NCBI RefSeq assembly: GCF_003660105.1
Contig: NZ_CP032823.1
Span: 1,054,001-1,118,000, forward strand
DNA from: Aliarcobacter cryaerophilus ATCC 43158
GTDB taxonomy: Bacteria > Campylobacterota > Campylobacteria > Campylobacterales > Arcobacteraceae
Reading direction: 5' to 3'
DNA: 64,000 nt
In this document: positions 16,546 to 25,692 of the stretch, one piece after another
Numbering within the stretch: the stretch's first letter is position 1
How the letters are laid out: each line of letters starts with the position of its first letter
The notes under the pieces: model-generated
What the model was told of the DNA's origin: nothing
The model's database searches: none
Seen by the model: the letters and a program-made list of their open reading frames with translations, nothing else
Made by a program: the position numbers and the translations under genes

Positions 16546-17676
16546 ATGTCAAGAGAATTAATATCAACAGGAAATGAATTAGCAGCATTAGCTGCTATTG
16601 ATTCAAAATGTGAGTTTTTTGGTGGTTATCCAATAACACCATCTAGTGAAATTATGCATACATTATCATCAAAACTACCTGCAATTGGTGGAGTTTGTAT
16701 GCAAATGGAAGATGAAATTTCTGGGATTTGTGCAAGCCTTGGTGCTGCAATGAGCGGTAAAAGATCAATGACTGCATCAAGCGGACCTGGAATTTCACTA
16801 AAATCTGAAAATCTAGGATTAGGTTATATTGCAGAAGTTCCTCTTGTAGTTGTAAATGTAATGAGAGGAGGACCATCAACTGGTCTTCCTACAAGAGTTG
16901 CGCAAGGTGATATTTTACAAGCAAAAAATCCAACTCATGGAGATGTAAAATCTATTACTTTAATGCCTGGAAATTTAAGTGAGTGTTATACAGAAGTTGT
17001 ACGAGCTTTTAATCTAGCAGATAGATTTATGCAACCTGTTTTTGTACTTTTAGATGAAACTATTGGTCATATGGCTGGAAAAGTTTTAATTCCATCTTTA
17101 AGTGAAATAGAAAAAAATAGAGTTTATAGAAAAAGATTTGATGGAGATAAAAAAGATTATCTTCCTTATGGTGCGGCACAAGATGAACCTGCAACTTTAA
17201 ATCCTATGTTTGAAGGTTATAGATACCACTTTACTGGGCTTCATCATGGACCAACAGGTCATCCAACAGAAGATGCTGTTGCTTGTAGTGCACTAATGAA
17301 TAGATTGTTTAAAAAAGTTGAAAATCATACAGATGAACTTGAACTAAATGAAGAGTATATGATAGAAGATGCTGACATTTTAATTATTGCTTATGGTTCT
17401 GTTTCATTAGGAGCTAAAGAAGCTATTAATCGTCTTAGAAAAGAGGGAATAAAAGCTGGAATGTTTAGTCCAAAAACTATTTGGCCAAGTCCTGAAAAAA
17501 GAATAAATGAACTTGTAAATAAATTTGATAAAGTTCTAATTGCGGAGCTAAACATGGGACAATACACTCAAGAGATACAAAGAGTTAGTGGAAGAAGAGA
17601 CTTTGATACTCTTTTAAAAGCAAATGGAAGACCACTTTCTCCACTTGAAATAATAGAAAAAGTAAAAGGAATGTAA
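16546..17676 (+). CDS. oorA: 2-oxoglutarate:acceptor oxidoreductase, alpha subunit
   Basis: 376 residues from the ATG at 16546; AAAAAGG ahead of this ATG decides the start over a TTG two codons upstream. Alpha subunits hold the pyrimidine and transketolase-C-like domains: ELAALAAIDSKCEFFGGYPITPSSEIM at the N-terminus, MTASSGPGISLKSENLG, then VVVNVMRGGPSTGLPTRVAQGD, and the C-terminal domain beginning DILIIAYGS. It binds 2-oxoglutarate and works with OorB to decarboxylate it to succinyl-CoA. It follows oorD by 2 nt. Confidence 0.94.
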   Translation: MSRELISTGNELAALAAIDSKCEFFGGYPITPSSEIMHTLSSKLPAIGGVCMQMEDEISGICASLGAAMSGKRSMTASSGPGISLKSENLGLGYIAEVPLVVVNVMRGGPSTGLPTRVAQGDILQAKNPTHGDVKSITLMPGNLSECYTEVVRAFNLADRFMQPVFVLLDETIGHMAGKVLIPSLSEIEKNRVYRKRFDGDKKDYLPYGAAQDEPATLNPMFEGYRYHFTGLHHGPTGHPTEDAVACSALMNRLFKKVENHTDELELNEEYMIEDADILIIAYGSVSLGAKEAINRLRKEGIKAGMFSPKTIWPSPEKRINELVNKFDKVLIAELNMGQYTQEIQRVSGRRDFDTLLKANGRPLSPLEIIEKVKGM

Positions 17677-17677
17677 C

Positions 17678-18511
17678 ATGGCTTTTAACTATGATGAATA
17701 TTTAAGAACAGATAAAATGCCAACACTTTGGTGTTGGGGATGTGGAGATGGAGTTATATTAAAAGCTCTAATTCGTGCTATTGATAAACTAGGTTGGAAT
17801 ATGGATGATGTTTGTGTAGTTTCAGGAATTGGTTGTTCTGGGAGATTTAGTTCATATATAAATTGTAACACTGTTCATACAACTCATGGAAGAACGCTTC
17901 CTTATGCAACTGGAATAAAAATGGCGAATCCAAATAAAAAGGTTATAGTTGTAGGTGGAGATGGAGATGGTCTTGCAATTGGTGGAAATCATACAATTCA
18001 TGCTGCTAGAAGAAATATTGATTTAACTTATATTTTAATAAATAACTTCATTTATGGACTTACAAACTCTCAAACAAGCCCAACAACTCCAAAAGGTATG
18101 TGGACAGCTACAATGGAAAGAGGAAATATAGACCCAACTTTTGACTCTTGTAAACTAGTTGAAGCAGCAGGTGCATCTTTTGTTGCAAGAGAAACTATGA
18201 TTGATCCAAAAAAACTTGAAAGAACTTTAGTAAAAGCTCTTGAACATAAAGGATTTTCATATTTAGAAGTATTCTCAAATTGTCACGTAAATTTAGGAAG
18301 AAAAAATAAAATGGCAAGTGCAACAGCAAATTTAGAGTGGATTGATTCAATCTCTTTAGCAAAAACAAAATTTGATATGTTAGAAGAGAGTCAAAAAGAT
18401 GGAAAATATCCAACTGGTGTTTTAAAACAAGATGAAAATGCACTTGAATATTGTGAAGCTTATGAAAAAGTAAAAGAAGCACACAAAAATAAAACTATGG
18501 TAGAGCTTTAA
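17678..18511 (+). CDS. oorB: 2-oxoglutarate:acceptor oxidoreductase, beta subunit
   Basis: 277 residues. Contains the thiamine diphosphate domain: LWCWGCGDGVILKAL with the proximal-cluster Cys residues, VVSGIGCSGRFSSY, HGRTLPYATGIK, and the TPP/Mg motif VVGGDGDGLAIGGNH with NNFIYGLTNSQ. It cleaves 2-oxoglutarate together with OorA. Start is 1 nt after the oorA stop; ends 9 nt before oorC. Related pyruvate and 2-oxoisovalerate enzymes share these motifs, so substrate is assigned from operon order DABC. Confidence 0.94.
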   Translation: MAFNYDEYLRTDKMPTLWCWGCGDGVILKALIRAIDKLGWNMDDVCVVSGIGCSGRFSSYINCNTVHTTHGRTLPYATGIKMANPNKKVIVVGGDGDGLAIGGNHTIHAARRNIDLTYILINNFIYGLTNSQTSPTTPKGMWTATMERGNIDPTFDSCKLVEAAGASFVARETMIDPKKLERTLVKALEHKGFSYLEVFSNCHVNLGRKNKMASATANLEWIDSISLAKTKFDMLEESQKDGKYPTGVLKQDENALEYCEAYEKVKEAHKNKTMVEL

Positions 18512-18520
18512 GGAAATAAT

Positions 18521-19087
18521 ATGTCAAATAGAACTTTAATGAGATTTACAGGAGTTGGAGGACAAGGTGTTTTACTAGCAGGTGAAATTTTTGCCGCTGC
18601 AAAAATAAGCAATGGTGGATTTGGACTAAAAACAGCAACTTATACTTCACAGGTACGTGGTGGACCAACTGTTGTTGATATTACACTTCAAGATGAAGAG
18701 ATTATCTATCCATATGCAAATGATGGTGAGATAGATTTTATGCTTTCAGTTGCTCAAATATCTTTTGATTTATTTAAAAATGGTGTAAAAGATGGTGCAA
18801 CGATAGTAATTGAACCAAATTTAGTTCGTCCTAGTGAAGAAGATAAAAAAAGATGGAATATTATTGAAATACAAATAATTACTATTGCAAAAGAAGAAGT
18901 TGGGAATGTAATAACTCAATCTATTTTAGCGTTAGCAATAGCAAATTACTTTACAGGAGAAACTATTCCAAAAGAGGTTTTAAGAAGTACAATGCTCTCA
19001 AAAATTCCTCCAAAACTTCATGATTTGAACAATAAAGCTTATGATTTAGGTTATAAGTATGCAAAAGAAGCTGATAATAGAAAATAA
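18521..19087 (+). CDS. oorC: 2-oxoglutarate:acceptor oxidoreductase, gamma subunit
   Basis: 188 residues, the gamma (Rossmann-like) domain of 2-oxoacid:acceptor oxidoreductases: TGVGGQGVLLAGEIFAAA, TYTSQVRGGPTVVDI and EVGNVITQSILALAIANYF. It completes the CoA-binding side of the OorABCD complex. AAGGAAATA precedes the ATG. Last gene of the operon; a strong hairpin lies 7 nt after the stop. Confidence 0.93.
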   Translation: MSNRTLMRFTGVGGQGVLLAGEIFAAAKISNGGFGLKTATYTSQVRGGPTVVDITLQDEEIIYPYANDGEIDFMLSVAQISFDLFKNGVKDGATIVIEPNLVRPSEEDKKRWNIIEIQIITIAKEEVGNVITQSILALAIANYFTGETIPKEVLRSTMLSKIPPKLHDLNNKAYDLGYKYAKEADNRK

Positions 19088-19094
19088 CACTTTA

Positions 19095-19120
19095 AACTAA
19101 GAAGTTTTTACTTCTTAGTT
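19095..19120. terminator. Bidirectional terminator between oorC and dnaQ
   Basis: Perfect 11-bp stem AACTAAGAAGT / ACTTCTTAGTT with loop TTTT, followed by ATTTTCTTT. It sits in the convergent junction and covers the dnaQ stop codon. Confidence 0.7.
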
Positions 19121-19939
19121 ATTTTCTTTAGAAATTTTTAAAATATTATTTGATTTACTAAAGGCTATTAAATCTTCAGTAGATTTTATCTTACTAAAAT
19201 CTATATTTTCTAAACATCTTTCAAAAATAATCTCTGTTGATAATGCATCAAAATATGCTCTATGGTGATTTTGTACATCTATATTTAAAAGTTCTTTTAA
19301 AGTACTAAGACCATATTTTTCAGATTTTATACATCTTTTTGATAAATCTATTGTACAAATTTTTCTATTTAAAAGTTTTCCCAAATTATACTTTTCAAAA
19401 CTATCAGATATAAAATTATAATCAAATTTTATATCATGAGCTACAAAAACATCATCACCCAAAAACTCTTTAAACTCTTTTAAGACCTTTTCTAATCTTG
19501 GTGCAGTTTCAAGCATATCTGGGCTTATATTTGTAACTTCTTGAATAAATATTGGGATCTCTTTTGCGAAAACTAAAGAGTCAAATTTATCTAATATTTG
19601 TCCATTTTTATACTTAACTGCTCCTAATTCTATGATTTGATGACCATTTTTTGGGCTTCCACCATTTGTTTCAATATCAACAAAACAAAAAGTTTGATCA
19701 AGTATAGAAGTTTCTGTTGTTTTTAAAAATACAAAATTATCTTTTATATCTATTGGAAAACCATTTATCAATAATAACTCAAACTCCAACTCACTATTTT
19801 CATAAAATTTATCACTTATATTTCCTAAAAGCTCTAAAAATTCAGAAAACTCAATTGACTCTTTTTTTAATCTTCTTACAATATCTAAAAAAGTCTGCTT
19901 TTGAGGTTTTAAAATATACTTTTTTTTAGGAGATTTCAT
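19115..19939 (-). CDS. dnaQ: DNA polymerase III epsilon-type proofreading exonuclease
   Basis: 274 residues. DEDDh motifs are FCFVDIETNGG (about residue 84), FVAHDIKFDYNFI and HHRAYFDALST; these remove mispaired 3' ends. The first 75 residues form an extra helical/mixed domain not found in Escherichia coli epsilon. Assignment as the replicative proofreader rests on similarity of layout to the Campylobacter gene that stands beside rpe; here trpF has been inserted between the two. Its start overlaps trpF by 14 nt. Confidence 0.8.
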   Translation of the reverse strand: MKSPKKKYILKPQKQTFLDIVRRLKKESIEFSEFLELLGNISDKFYENSELEFELLLINGFPIDIKDNFVFLKTTETSILDQTFCFVDIETNGGSPKNGHQIIELGAVKYKNGQILDKFDSLVFAKEIPIFIQEVTNISPDMLETAPRLEKVLKEFKEFLGDDVFVAHDIKFDYNFISDSFEKYNLGKLLNRKICTIDLSKRCIKSEKYGLSTLKELLNIDVQNHHRAYFDALSTEIIFERCLENIDFSKIKSTEDLIAFSKSNNILKISKENN

Positions 19940-20519
19940 TTGCAGCTTTCACAAAATCAATCATTTTTTGATTATCTTTTTTACCTTTTTGTTTTTCTAC
20001 TGCACTACTTACATCAACTCCAAAAAAATTAAAATCTTTTAACTCTTTTAAGTTTTGAGAGCTTAATCCTCCAGCAAGTATAAATTTAGAACAGTTTATA
20101 TCTTTAAACCACTCTAAAGCTACTCTTTTACCAGCTCCACCAAACTCATCTACAAATGCATCTACTAAATAATAATCATCTTTTAAATTTTTTAAGTCAT
20201 CTTTACTTTTTGCTCTTAATACTTTTAAATATTTAACTTCTAGTTTGAAAAAATCTACTATATTTTCATCATCTATAATTTGAGCTAGTTGCATTTTTGA
20301 GTTTTTACAAGTTTTATTGATAAAATCTGTTGTTTCATTTACAAAAAGTCCCACAGTTTGTACAAAAGGTGGTAAATTTTCAACTATTCTTAAAGCAATT
20401 AGAGGTTCAATATATCTAGGAGATGGTTTATAAAACACAAATCCCAAGGCAGAAGCACCTGCATTTATAGCATTTAATGCATCTTCTAAATTTGTTATAC
20501 CACATATTTTTACTCTCAT
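19926..20519 (-). CDS. trpF: Phosphoribosylanthranilate isomerase
   Basis: 197 residues, TIM barrel. Begins MRVKICGITNLEDALNAINAGASALGFVF with the catalytic Cys in KICGI; PRYI, LVDAFVDEFGGAGK (acid catalyst region) and KFILAGGLSSQNL, FFGVDVSSAVE complete the family pattern. Third step of tryptophan synthesis. It is not next to trpC, which lies about 7 kb leftward, nor to any other trp gene. It starts 16 nt after rpe and overlaps dnaQ. Confidence 0.94.
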   Translation of the reverse strand: MRVKICGITNLEDALNAINAGASALGFVFYKPSPRYIEPLIALRIVENLPPFVQTVGLFVNETTDFINKTCKNSKMQLAQIIDDENIVDFFKLEVKYLKVLRAKSKDDLKNLKDDYYLVDAFVDEFGGAGKRVALEWFKDINCSKFILAGGLSSQNLKELKDFNFFGVDVSSAVEKQKGKKDNQKMIDFVKAANEIS

Positions 20520-20535
20520 ATTTGAAACTCTTATC

Positions 20536-21177
20536 TTATACTTTTAGACTATCTATTGCTTTTTTATAATCAGAACTTCCAAAAACAAAACTCCCAGCAA
20601 CAACAATATCAACGCCAGCATCTTTTAAATCTTTTATATTTTTATCACTAACTCCACCATCAACTTCAATTAAGCAATTTGGATTTTTTTTGTTTATAAG
20701 CTCTTTTAGTTTTTTAACTTTCTCAATTACACTTGGAATAAATTTTTGTCCACCAAAGCCTGGATTTACTGACATTAATAAAACCATATCTAAATCTTCA
20801 ATTAAATACTCAATATCTTCAACTTTAGTATGTGGATTTAAAGTAATGGCTGGACTTATTCCTAAATTTCTTATTTTTTGAATAAGTCTATGAGGATGCT
20901 TTTCACTCTCAATATGAAATGATAGATATTTTGGTTTTAATGGAGCAAATAAATCTACAAAAAAGTTGTTATTTTCAACCATAAGATGAATATCAAGTGG
21001 TTTTGTAGAAGCTTTACTTACAGGCTCAACAACAACTGGACCAATAGTCAAATTTGGTACAAAATATCCATCCATAACATCTACATGCACCAAATCACAA
21101 CCAGCTTCACAAATACTTTTTATCTCTTTTTCTAAGTTTCCAAAATCAGCTGATAATATTGAGGGAGCTACAAGCAT
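20536..21177 (-). CDS. rpe: Ribulose-phosphate 3-epimerase
   Basis: 213 residues, TIM barrel enzyme of the non-oxidative pentose phosphate pathway converting ribulose 5-phosphate and xylulose 5-phosphate. Signatures: MLVAPSILSADFGNLEKE, DLVHVDVMDGYFVPNLTIG, DIHLMVEN, LLMSVNPGFGGQKFIP, EVDGGVSDKN and VVAGSFVFG. AAAAAAGGTAAAAA precedes the ATG. First gene of the leftward rpe-trpF-dnaQ operon, divergent from pldA. Confidence 0.95.
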   Translation of the reverse strand: MLVAPSILSADFGNLEKEIKSICEAGCDLVHVDVMDGYFVPNLTIGPVVVEPVSKASTKPLDIHLMVENNNFFVDLFAPLKPKYLSFHIESEKHPHRLIQKIRNLGISPAITLNPHTKVEDIEYLIEDLDMVLLMSVNPGFGGQKFIPSVIEKVKKLKELINKKNPNCLIEVDGGVSDKNIKDLKDAGVDIVVAGSFVFGSSDYKKAIDSLKV

Positions 21178-21282
21178 TTTTTACCTTTTTTTATAAAAAT
21201 TGAGAAAAATTATATCACTTTATCGCTTTTAGATAGTATAAATAAATTTTAGAGTAAAATGTAATTTATTTTAAGGAAAAAA

Positions 21283-22287
21283 TTGAATAAAAAACTAATA
21301 ATCTTATTTATATCTACATTGTCTTTATGTTTTGCCCAAGATTTTAACTCTATTTATAAAGAAGCTAAAGAGCTAGAAGATAGTGGAGATTACAAATCTG
21401 CAATGCTTTTGTATAAAAAAATAGCAAATGAGAGTTTTAAAAATTATTTTGTAGATAAAAATGAAGATTTAATAGCAAAAGAGATTAAAAAAGAACCAAA
21501 AAAAGAGTTTTTTGAAAAAAATATAGATAAGTCTGAAGATAAAGAGACAAATAGTAATTTAGAGCAACTAGTTACAAAAGATTTTGGTATATATCCTTAT
21601 AAAAAGAACTATTTTTTACCAGCAACTTACACTTTTAATAATATTTCAAATAGAGATAATTTTGAAACTTCTTTTCAAATCAGTTTAGAAAAACCAATTT
21701 CTAATGACTTTTTTGGTTTAAATGAGACAATAAGTATTGCATATACTCAAAAATCATTTTGGCAAACTGCATCTAGTTCTGCCCCATTTCGTGAAACAAA
21801 CTATGAACCAGAAATTTTTATGCAAATTCCTAATGATGGTAAATATCTAAAACTTTACAAAACAGCATTTTTACACTCTTCAAATGGAAAAGGTGGGGAT
21901 AATTCAAGGTCTTTAAATAGAGCATATTTACAAACTTTTTTTCAATTTAACAATCTTTTTATATCTCCAAAAGTTTGGTATAAAATTCCTGAAAGAAGTA
22001 AAGATGATGATATGAAAGATTTTTATAAATACTATGGTTACGGAGATATTTCATTTTTATATGCTTATGGTCAACAAACTTTTGAACTTCTTTTAAGAGA
22101 TAACTTAAGATTAAACAAATCAAACAAAGGAGCGGCTGAATTTAACTATACTTTTCCACTTCCAGATTTTATATCTTCAAAAAATAGCTATGGTATTTTT
22201 CAAATTTTCCATGGATATGGTCATAGTTTAATAGATTATGATAGAGAAATAACAAATATTGGTATTGGGCTTACTTTTTCTAGATAA
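21283..22287 (+). CDS. pldA: Outer-membrane phospholipase A
   Basis: 334 residues. Signal peptide of about 18 residues (ends LSLCFAQ). Residues 20-95 form a charged helical extension with one TPR-like unit, then a 12-stranded barrel domain from about 100 on. Catalytic residues match OMPLA: H198 and S200 in HSSNG and N212 in SRSLNR. It hydrolyses phospholipids in the outer leaflet of the outer membrane, requiring Ca2+ and dimerisation in known members. The start is a TTG behind AAGGAAAAAA. Family is firm; the N-terminal extension is unusual compared with the enterobacterial enzyme. Confidence 0.9.
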   Translation: MNKKLIILFISTLSLCFAQDFNSIYKEAKELEDSGDYKSAMLLYKKIANESFKNYFVDKNEDLIAKEIKKEPKKEFFEKNIDKSEDKETNSNLEQLVTKDFGIYPYKKNYFLPATYTFNNISNRDNFETSFQISLEKPISNDFFGLNETISIAYTQKSFWQTASSSAPFRETNYEPEIFMQIPNDGKYLKLYKTAFLHSSNGKGGDNSRSLNRAYLQTFFQFNNLFISPKVWYKIPERSKDDDMKDFYKYYGYGDISFLYAYGQQTFELLLRDNLRLNKSNKGAAEFNYTFPLPDFISSKNSYGIFQIFHGYGHSLIDYDREITNIGIGLTFSR

Positions 22288-22310
22288 GCATTATTTAATA
22301 TCTATATTTA

Positions 22311-22410
22311 TGGCGAGAGAGTAGAGGAATCGAACCTCTCACGGCGTTTACACAAAAACCGTCAATCAGGGTTGAAGCCTGTGGTGCTCACCAGATACAC
22401 AAACTCTCCA
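22311..22410 (-). tRNA. selC: tRNA-Sec (anticodon UCA)
   Basis: On the minus strand the sequence gives an anticodon loop CUUCAAC with UCA, a long extra arm (ACGG...CCGU with inner U/A pairs), a T arm AGAGG-UUCGAUU-CCUCU and an encoded 3' GCCA. The acceptor-plus-T arm is the long 8+5 type of bacterial tRNA-Sec. Seven acceptor pairs are good, but the outermost is U-C if 22410 is base 1, or base 1 is missing; the exact 5' end is therefore uncertain. It reads toward pldA and diverges from selA and selB, which act on it: SelA converts its Ser to Sec and SelB delivers it to UGA. Confidence 0.9.
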
Positions 22411-22425
22411 TAAAGATTAAAATAG

Positions 22426-22431
22426 TATAAT
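22426..22431 (+). promoter_or_regulatory. -10 box for selAB
   Basis: TATAAT in AGTATAATATATA, 33 nt upstream of the selA ATG and inside the 54-nt gap between the divergent tRNA-Sec and selA. Both promoters must share this short AT-rich interval. Confidence 0.5.
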
Positions 22432-22464
22432 ATATATCTTTAAAATACTATAAAAAGGCAAGTA

Positions 22465-23814
22465 ATGTTACTAAAATCCATTCCAAAGGTTGATAAGTTT
22501 ATCACAAACAAAGCTTTTGAAGGATTATCAAAAACTTTAATAACAAAAATCACAAAAGAAGTTTTAGAAAATCTAAGAGTTGAAATATTAAATAAAAATA
22601 TAGAAAATTTTGATGAACAAACTCTTATTTCAAATGTTTTAAACTCATACAAAAATCTTACATCTTCATCTTTAAAACCAGTTATAAATGCAACTGGAAT
22701 TATTGTGCATACAAACTTAGGAAGAAGTTTGCTTGATGAAAGCTTGTTTCAAAATGCAATAGCTATTGCAACATCTTATAACAATCTTGAATATAGTTTA
22801 GAAGAGGGAAAAAGAGGAGAGAGATATGAGCATATCACAAAATCTCTTCAAGCATTAATAAATTGTGAAGATGCTTTGGTTGTAAACAACAATGCAAGTG
22901 CTGTTTTTCTAATCCTTAACACATTTTGCAAAAATAAAGAGGCTGTTGTTAGTCGTGGAGAGCTTGTAGAGATTGGTGGAAGTTTTAGAGTTCCTGAAGT
23001 TATGGTTCAAAGTGGAGCTATATTAAAAGAGATTGGAACTACAAATAAAACTCACCTAAGAGATTATGAAAATGCAATAAATGAAAATAGTTCAATGCTA
23101 ATGAAAGTTCATAAATCAAACTATAGTATTGAAGGGTTTTCAAGTGAAGTTAGCTTTGAAGATATATCAAAATTAGCACAAAAAAATGGCTTGATAGATT
23201 ATTTTGATATGGGAAGTGGACATATTTTTGATTTACCTTTTAACTTAAGCAAAAATGAGCCATCTATAGTTGAGCTTATGAAATCAAATCCAAGTTTGCT
23301 TAGTTTTTCAGGAGATAAACTTTTAGGAAGTGTTCAAGCTGGAATAATAGTTGGAAAAAAAGAGTTAATATCACAACTTAAAAAAAATCAACTCTTAAGA
23401 ATGCTAAGAGTTGATAAAATAACTCTTGCACTTCTTGAAGAGAGTCTTAATATCTATTTAAAAAATGAGTTAGATAAAATCCCAACTCTAAAAATGCTAA
23501 ATACCAAACTTGAAGTTTTAGAACAAAGAGCTAATTTTTTAAAATTAAATATAGATGATTTTATAAAATGTGAAGTTATAAAAAGCTCAACAATGGTTGG
23601 TGGAGGAACAACTCCAAACAAAAAAATACCAACTATTGCTTTAAGCCTTGAGTATAAAAAACTAAAAGCAAATGAAATAGAAAAAATATTAAGAAAAAAT
23701 CAAATTATAAGTAGAATTGAAAATGACAAAGTATTACTTGATTTTAGAACTATTCAAGAAAAAGATATACCTACTATTGAAAATATCTTAAAAAAAGAGT
23801 TTAAAAATGTCTAA
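22465..23814 (+). CDS. selA: L-seryl-tRNA(Sec) selenium transferase
   Basis: 449 residues, PLP enzyme of the aspartate-aminotransferase fold that exchanges the Ser hydroxyl on tRNA-Sec for selenium from selenophosphate. Visible: VINATGIIVHTNLGRSLL, VVNNNASAVFLIL, SRGELVEIGGSFRVP, DYFDMGSGH and the PLP lysine K285 in SFSGDKLLGS. The N-terminal helical part (1-60) that binds tRNA is present. AAAAAGGC ribosome binding site. The last 8 nt overlap selB. Confidence 0.95.
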   Translation: MLLKSIPKVDKFITNKAFEGLSKTLITKITKEVLENLRVEILNKNIENFDEQTLISNVLNSYKNLTSSSLKPVINATGIIVHTNLGRSLLDESLFQNAIAIATSYNNLEYSLEEGKRGERYEHITKSLQALINCEDALVVNNNASAVFLILNTFCKNKEAVVSRGELVEIGGSFRVPEVMVQSGAILKEIGTTNKTHLRDYENAINENSSMLMKVHKSNYSIEGFSSEVSFEDISKLAQKNGLIDYFDMGSGHIFDLPFNLSKNEPSIVELMKSNPSLLSFSGDKLLGSVQAGIIVGKKELISQLKKNQLLRMLRVDKITLALLEESLNIYLKNELDKIPTLKMLNTKLEVLEQRANFLKLNIDDFIKCEVIKSSTMVGGGTTPNKKIPTIALSLEYKKLKANEIEKILRKNQIISRIENDKVLLDFRTIQEKDIPTIENILKKEFKNV

Positions 23815-25636
23815 TATTATAATTGGAACTGCTGGTCATATTGACCATGGAAAAACTGCACTAATTCGTTCTTTAAATGGTTTTGAAGGTGATAATACAA
23901 ACGAAGAGAAACAAAGAGGAATAACAATAGATTTAAGCTTCTCAAATCTTACAAGAGCTGAGAGAAATATTGCATTTATTGATGTTCCAGGTCATGAAAA
24001 ACTTATAAAAAATATGATTGCAGGAGCTTTTGGTTTTGATTATGTAATGCTTGTTGTTAGTGCTAAAGAGGGACTTATGCCTCAAACTATTGAGCATATT
24101 GAGATTTTATCACTTTTGGGAATAAAAAATCTTATTTTAGTAATTACAAAAAAAGATTTAGTAGATGAACAAACACTAAAAGAACAAGAGTCAAAAATTG
24201 TAGAGTTTTTAGATGAATTTGAATTTAATATCAAATTTATAAAAGCTGTATCAATTTATGATGAAAAATCTATTGAAGATTTAAAAAATAGCCTATTTAC
24301 AATCTCAAATAGTACAAAAACTCCTGAGAACTTTTTTAGATTTTATGTTGATAGAGTTTTTAGTGTAAAAGGTAGTGGAACAGTTGTAACAGGGACAGTT
24401 TTAGGTAAAAAAATTGAGCTTGAAGAGAAAGTTTTTATTCCTCATTTGCAAAAAGAGACAAAAATAAAAAATATTCAAGTACATAATCAAAATGCAATAG
24501 AAGCAAATATATCTTCAAGAGCTGCACTAAATCTATCTTCAGTTGATATAAACTCTTTACAAAGAGGAGATATTATTACAAAAAAAGGTTTTTTAAGAGG
24601 TTTTGATACTGTTGACATCTCTTTTAAGTGTTTAAAAAATAAAAAACTAAATCACAATCAAACATATACTTTGTTTATTGGAGCTAAAAAAATAGATGCA
24701 AAAGTTTTACTTTTTGACTCTTTAACATCACTAGAAGATGGTTTTGCAATATTAAAAATGAATGAAAAAATATTTACTGTTTTTGGTGAAAAAGTTATTT
24801 TAAGAAGTGCAAATGATACTATTTGTGGTGGAGTTATTTTAAATCCTATTTATGATCCAATGAATAAAAATCAAAAAAGAGAGCTTCTTAAAAATCTTTA
24901 TAAAAGAGATTTTAAAAATGGTTTTAAAATACTTTTAGAAGCTCACAAAAGAGGTTTAGGAGTTGTATCTTCAACTCAAAGATTTGCTCTAAGTCATGAA
25001 GAGTCTTTAGAGTTTGCGAATACTCTTGAAGATGTTTTTGTGGATAAAAAAGAGTTAGTTATTTATCCAATAAAAACAAAAGATGAAATAGTTGAATTTA
25101 TAAAAAATATCTATACAAAAAACTCTTATGCCCTACTTTCAAGCTCATCTATAAATTTAAGAGTTCCTTGGGCTAGTATTGAGTTTATCAATAGTGCTTT
25201 AGATGATTTAGTACAAAATAGTTTTTTAGTAAAAGAGGGACAACTTTATAAAAATGCAAATATCAAAGAAGATATTACAAAAGAGCTTGAAAATATATTT
25301 TTAAATAGATTAAAAATAGAAGATATAACTCCAACAGCTCCATACAATATTTATGATGATTTAGATATAGATAGAAAACTTGGAGATGATATTTTAAAAT
25401 CACTTACTGCAAAAAAAGATGTAATAAGACTTCAACACAATCTTTTTATTCATAGCCAAAGTTTAAATAAGATTATAAAATCAATGAGAGAGATTATAAA
25501 ACAAGATGGTTTTATAGAGATTTTTAACTTTAAACAAAGATTTGATTTAAGTAGAAAATATCTTGTTTGCTATTTAGATTATTTAGATAATTTTAGCGAT
25601 ATCAAAAAAGTTGAAAATAGAAGAGTTTTTTTATAA
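23807..25636 (+). CDS. selB: Selenocysteine-specific elongation factor
   Basis: 609 residues. GTPase domain: GTAGHIDHGKTALIRSL, RGITIDLSF, DVPGHEKL and VITKKDLVD. Domains 2 and 3 follow, then C-terminal winged helices (about 360-609) that bind the SECIS hairpin in selenoprotein mRNAs. It carries Sec-tRNA to UGA codons. Overlaps selA by 8 nt. No selenoprotein gene appears in this window, so the users (formate dehydrogenase would be the usual one) lie elsewhere. Confidence 0.95.
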   Translation: MSNIIIGTAGHIDHGKTALIRSLNGFEGDNTNEEKQRGITIDLSFSNLTRAERNIAFIDVPGHEKLIKNMIAGAFGFDYVMLVVSAKEGLMPQTIEHIEILSLLGIKNLILVITKKDLVDEQTLKEQESKIVEFLDEFEFNIKFIKAVSIYDEKSIEDLKNSLFTISNSTKTPENFFRFYVDRVFSVKGSGTVVTGTVLGKKIELEEKVFIPHLQKETKIKNIQVHNQNAIEANISSRAALNLSSVDINSLQRGDIITKKGFLRGFDTVDISFKCLKNKKLNHNQTYTLFIGAKKIDAKVLLFDSLTSLEDGFAILKMNEKIFTVFGEKVILRSANDTICGGVILNPIYDPMNKNQKRELLKNLYKRDFKNGFKILLEAHKRGLGVVSSTQRFALSHEESLEFANTLEDVFVDKKELVIYPIKTKDEIVEFIKNIYTKNSYALLSSSSINLRVPWASIEFINSALDDLVQNSFLVKEGQLYKNANIKEDITKELENIFLNRLKIEDITPTAPYNIYDDLDIDRKLGDDILKSLTAKKDVIRLQHNLFIHSQSLNKIIKSMREIIKQDGFIEIFNFKQRFDLSRKYLVCYLDYLDNFSDIKKVENRRVFL

Positions 25637-25656
25637 TAAATAAATTATTAATCTAG

Positions 25657-25690
25657 AGTTTTTATAAAGCCAGAAGGCTTTATAAAAACT
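25657..25690. terminator. Bidirectional terminator between selB and torA-like gene
   Basis: Perfect 15-bp stem AGTTTTTATAAAGCC / GGCTTTATAAAAACT with loop AGAA. Runs of T on both flanking arms serve the convergent genes, ending 3 nt before the reductase stop codon. Confidence 0.75.
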
Positions 25691-25692
25691 TA

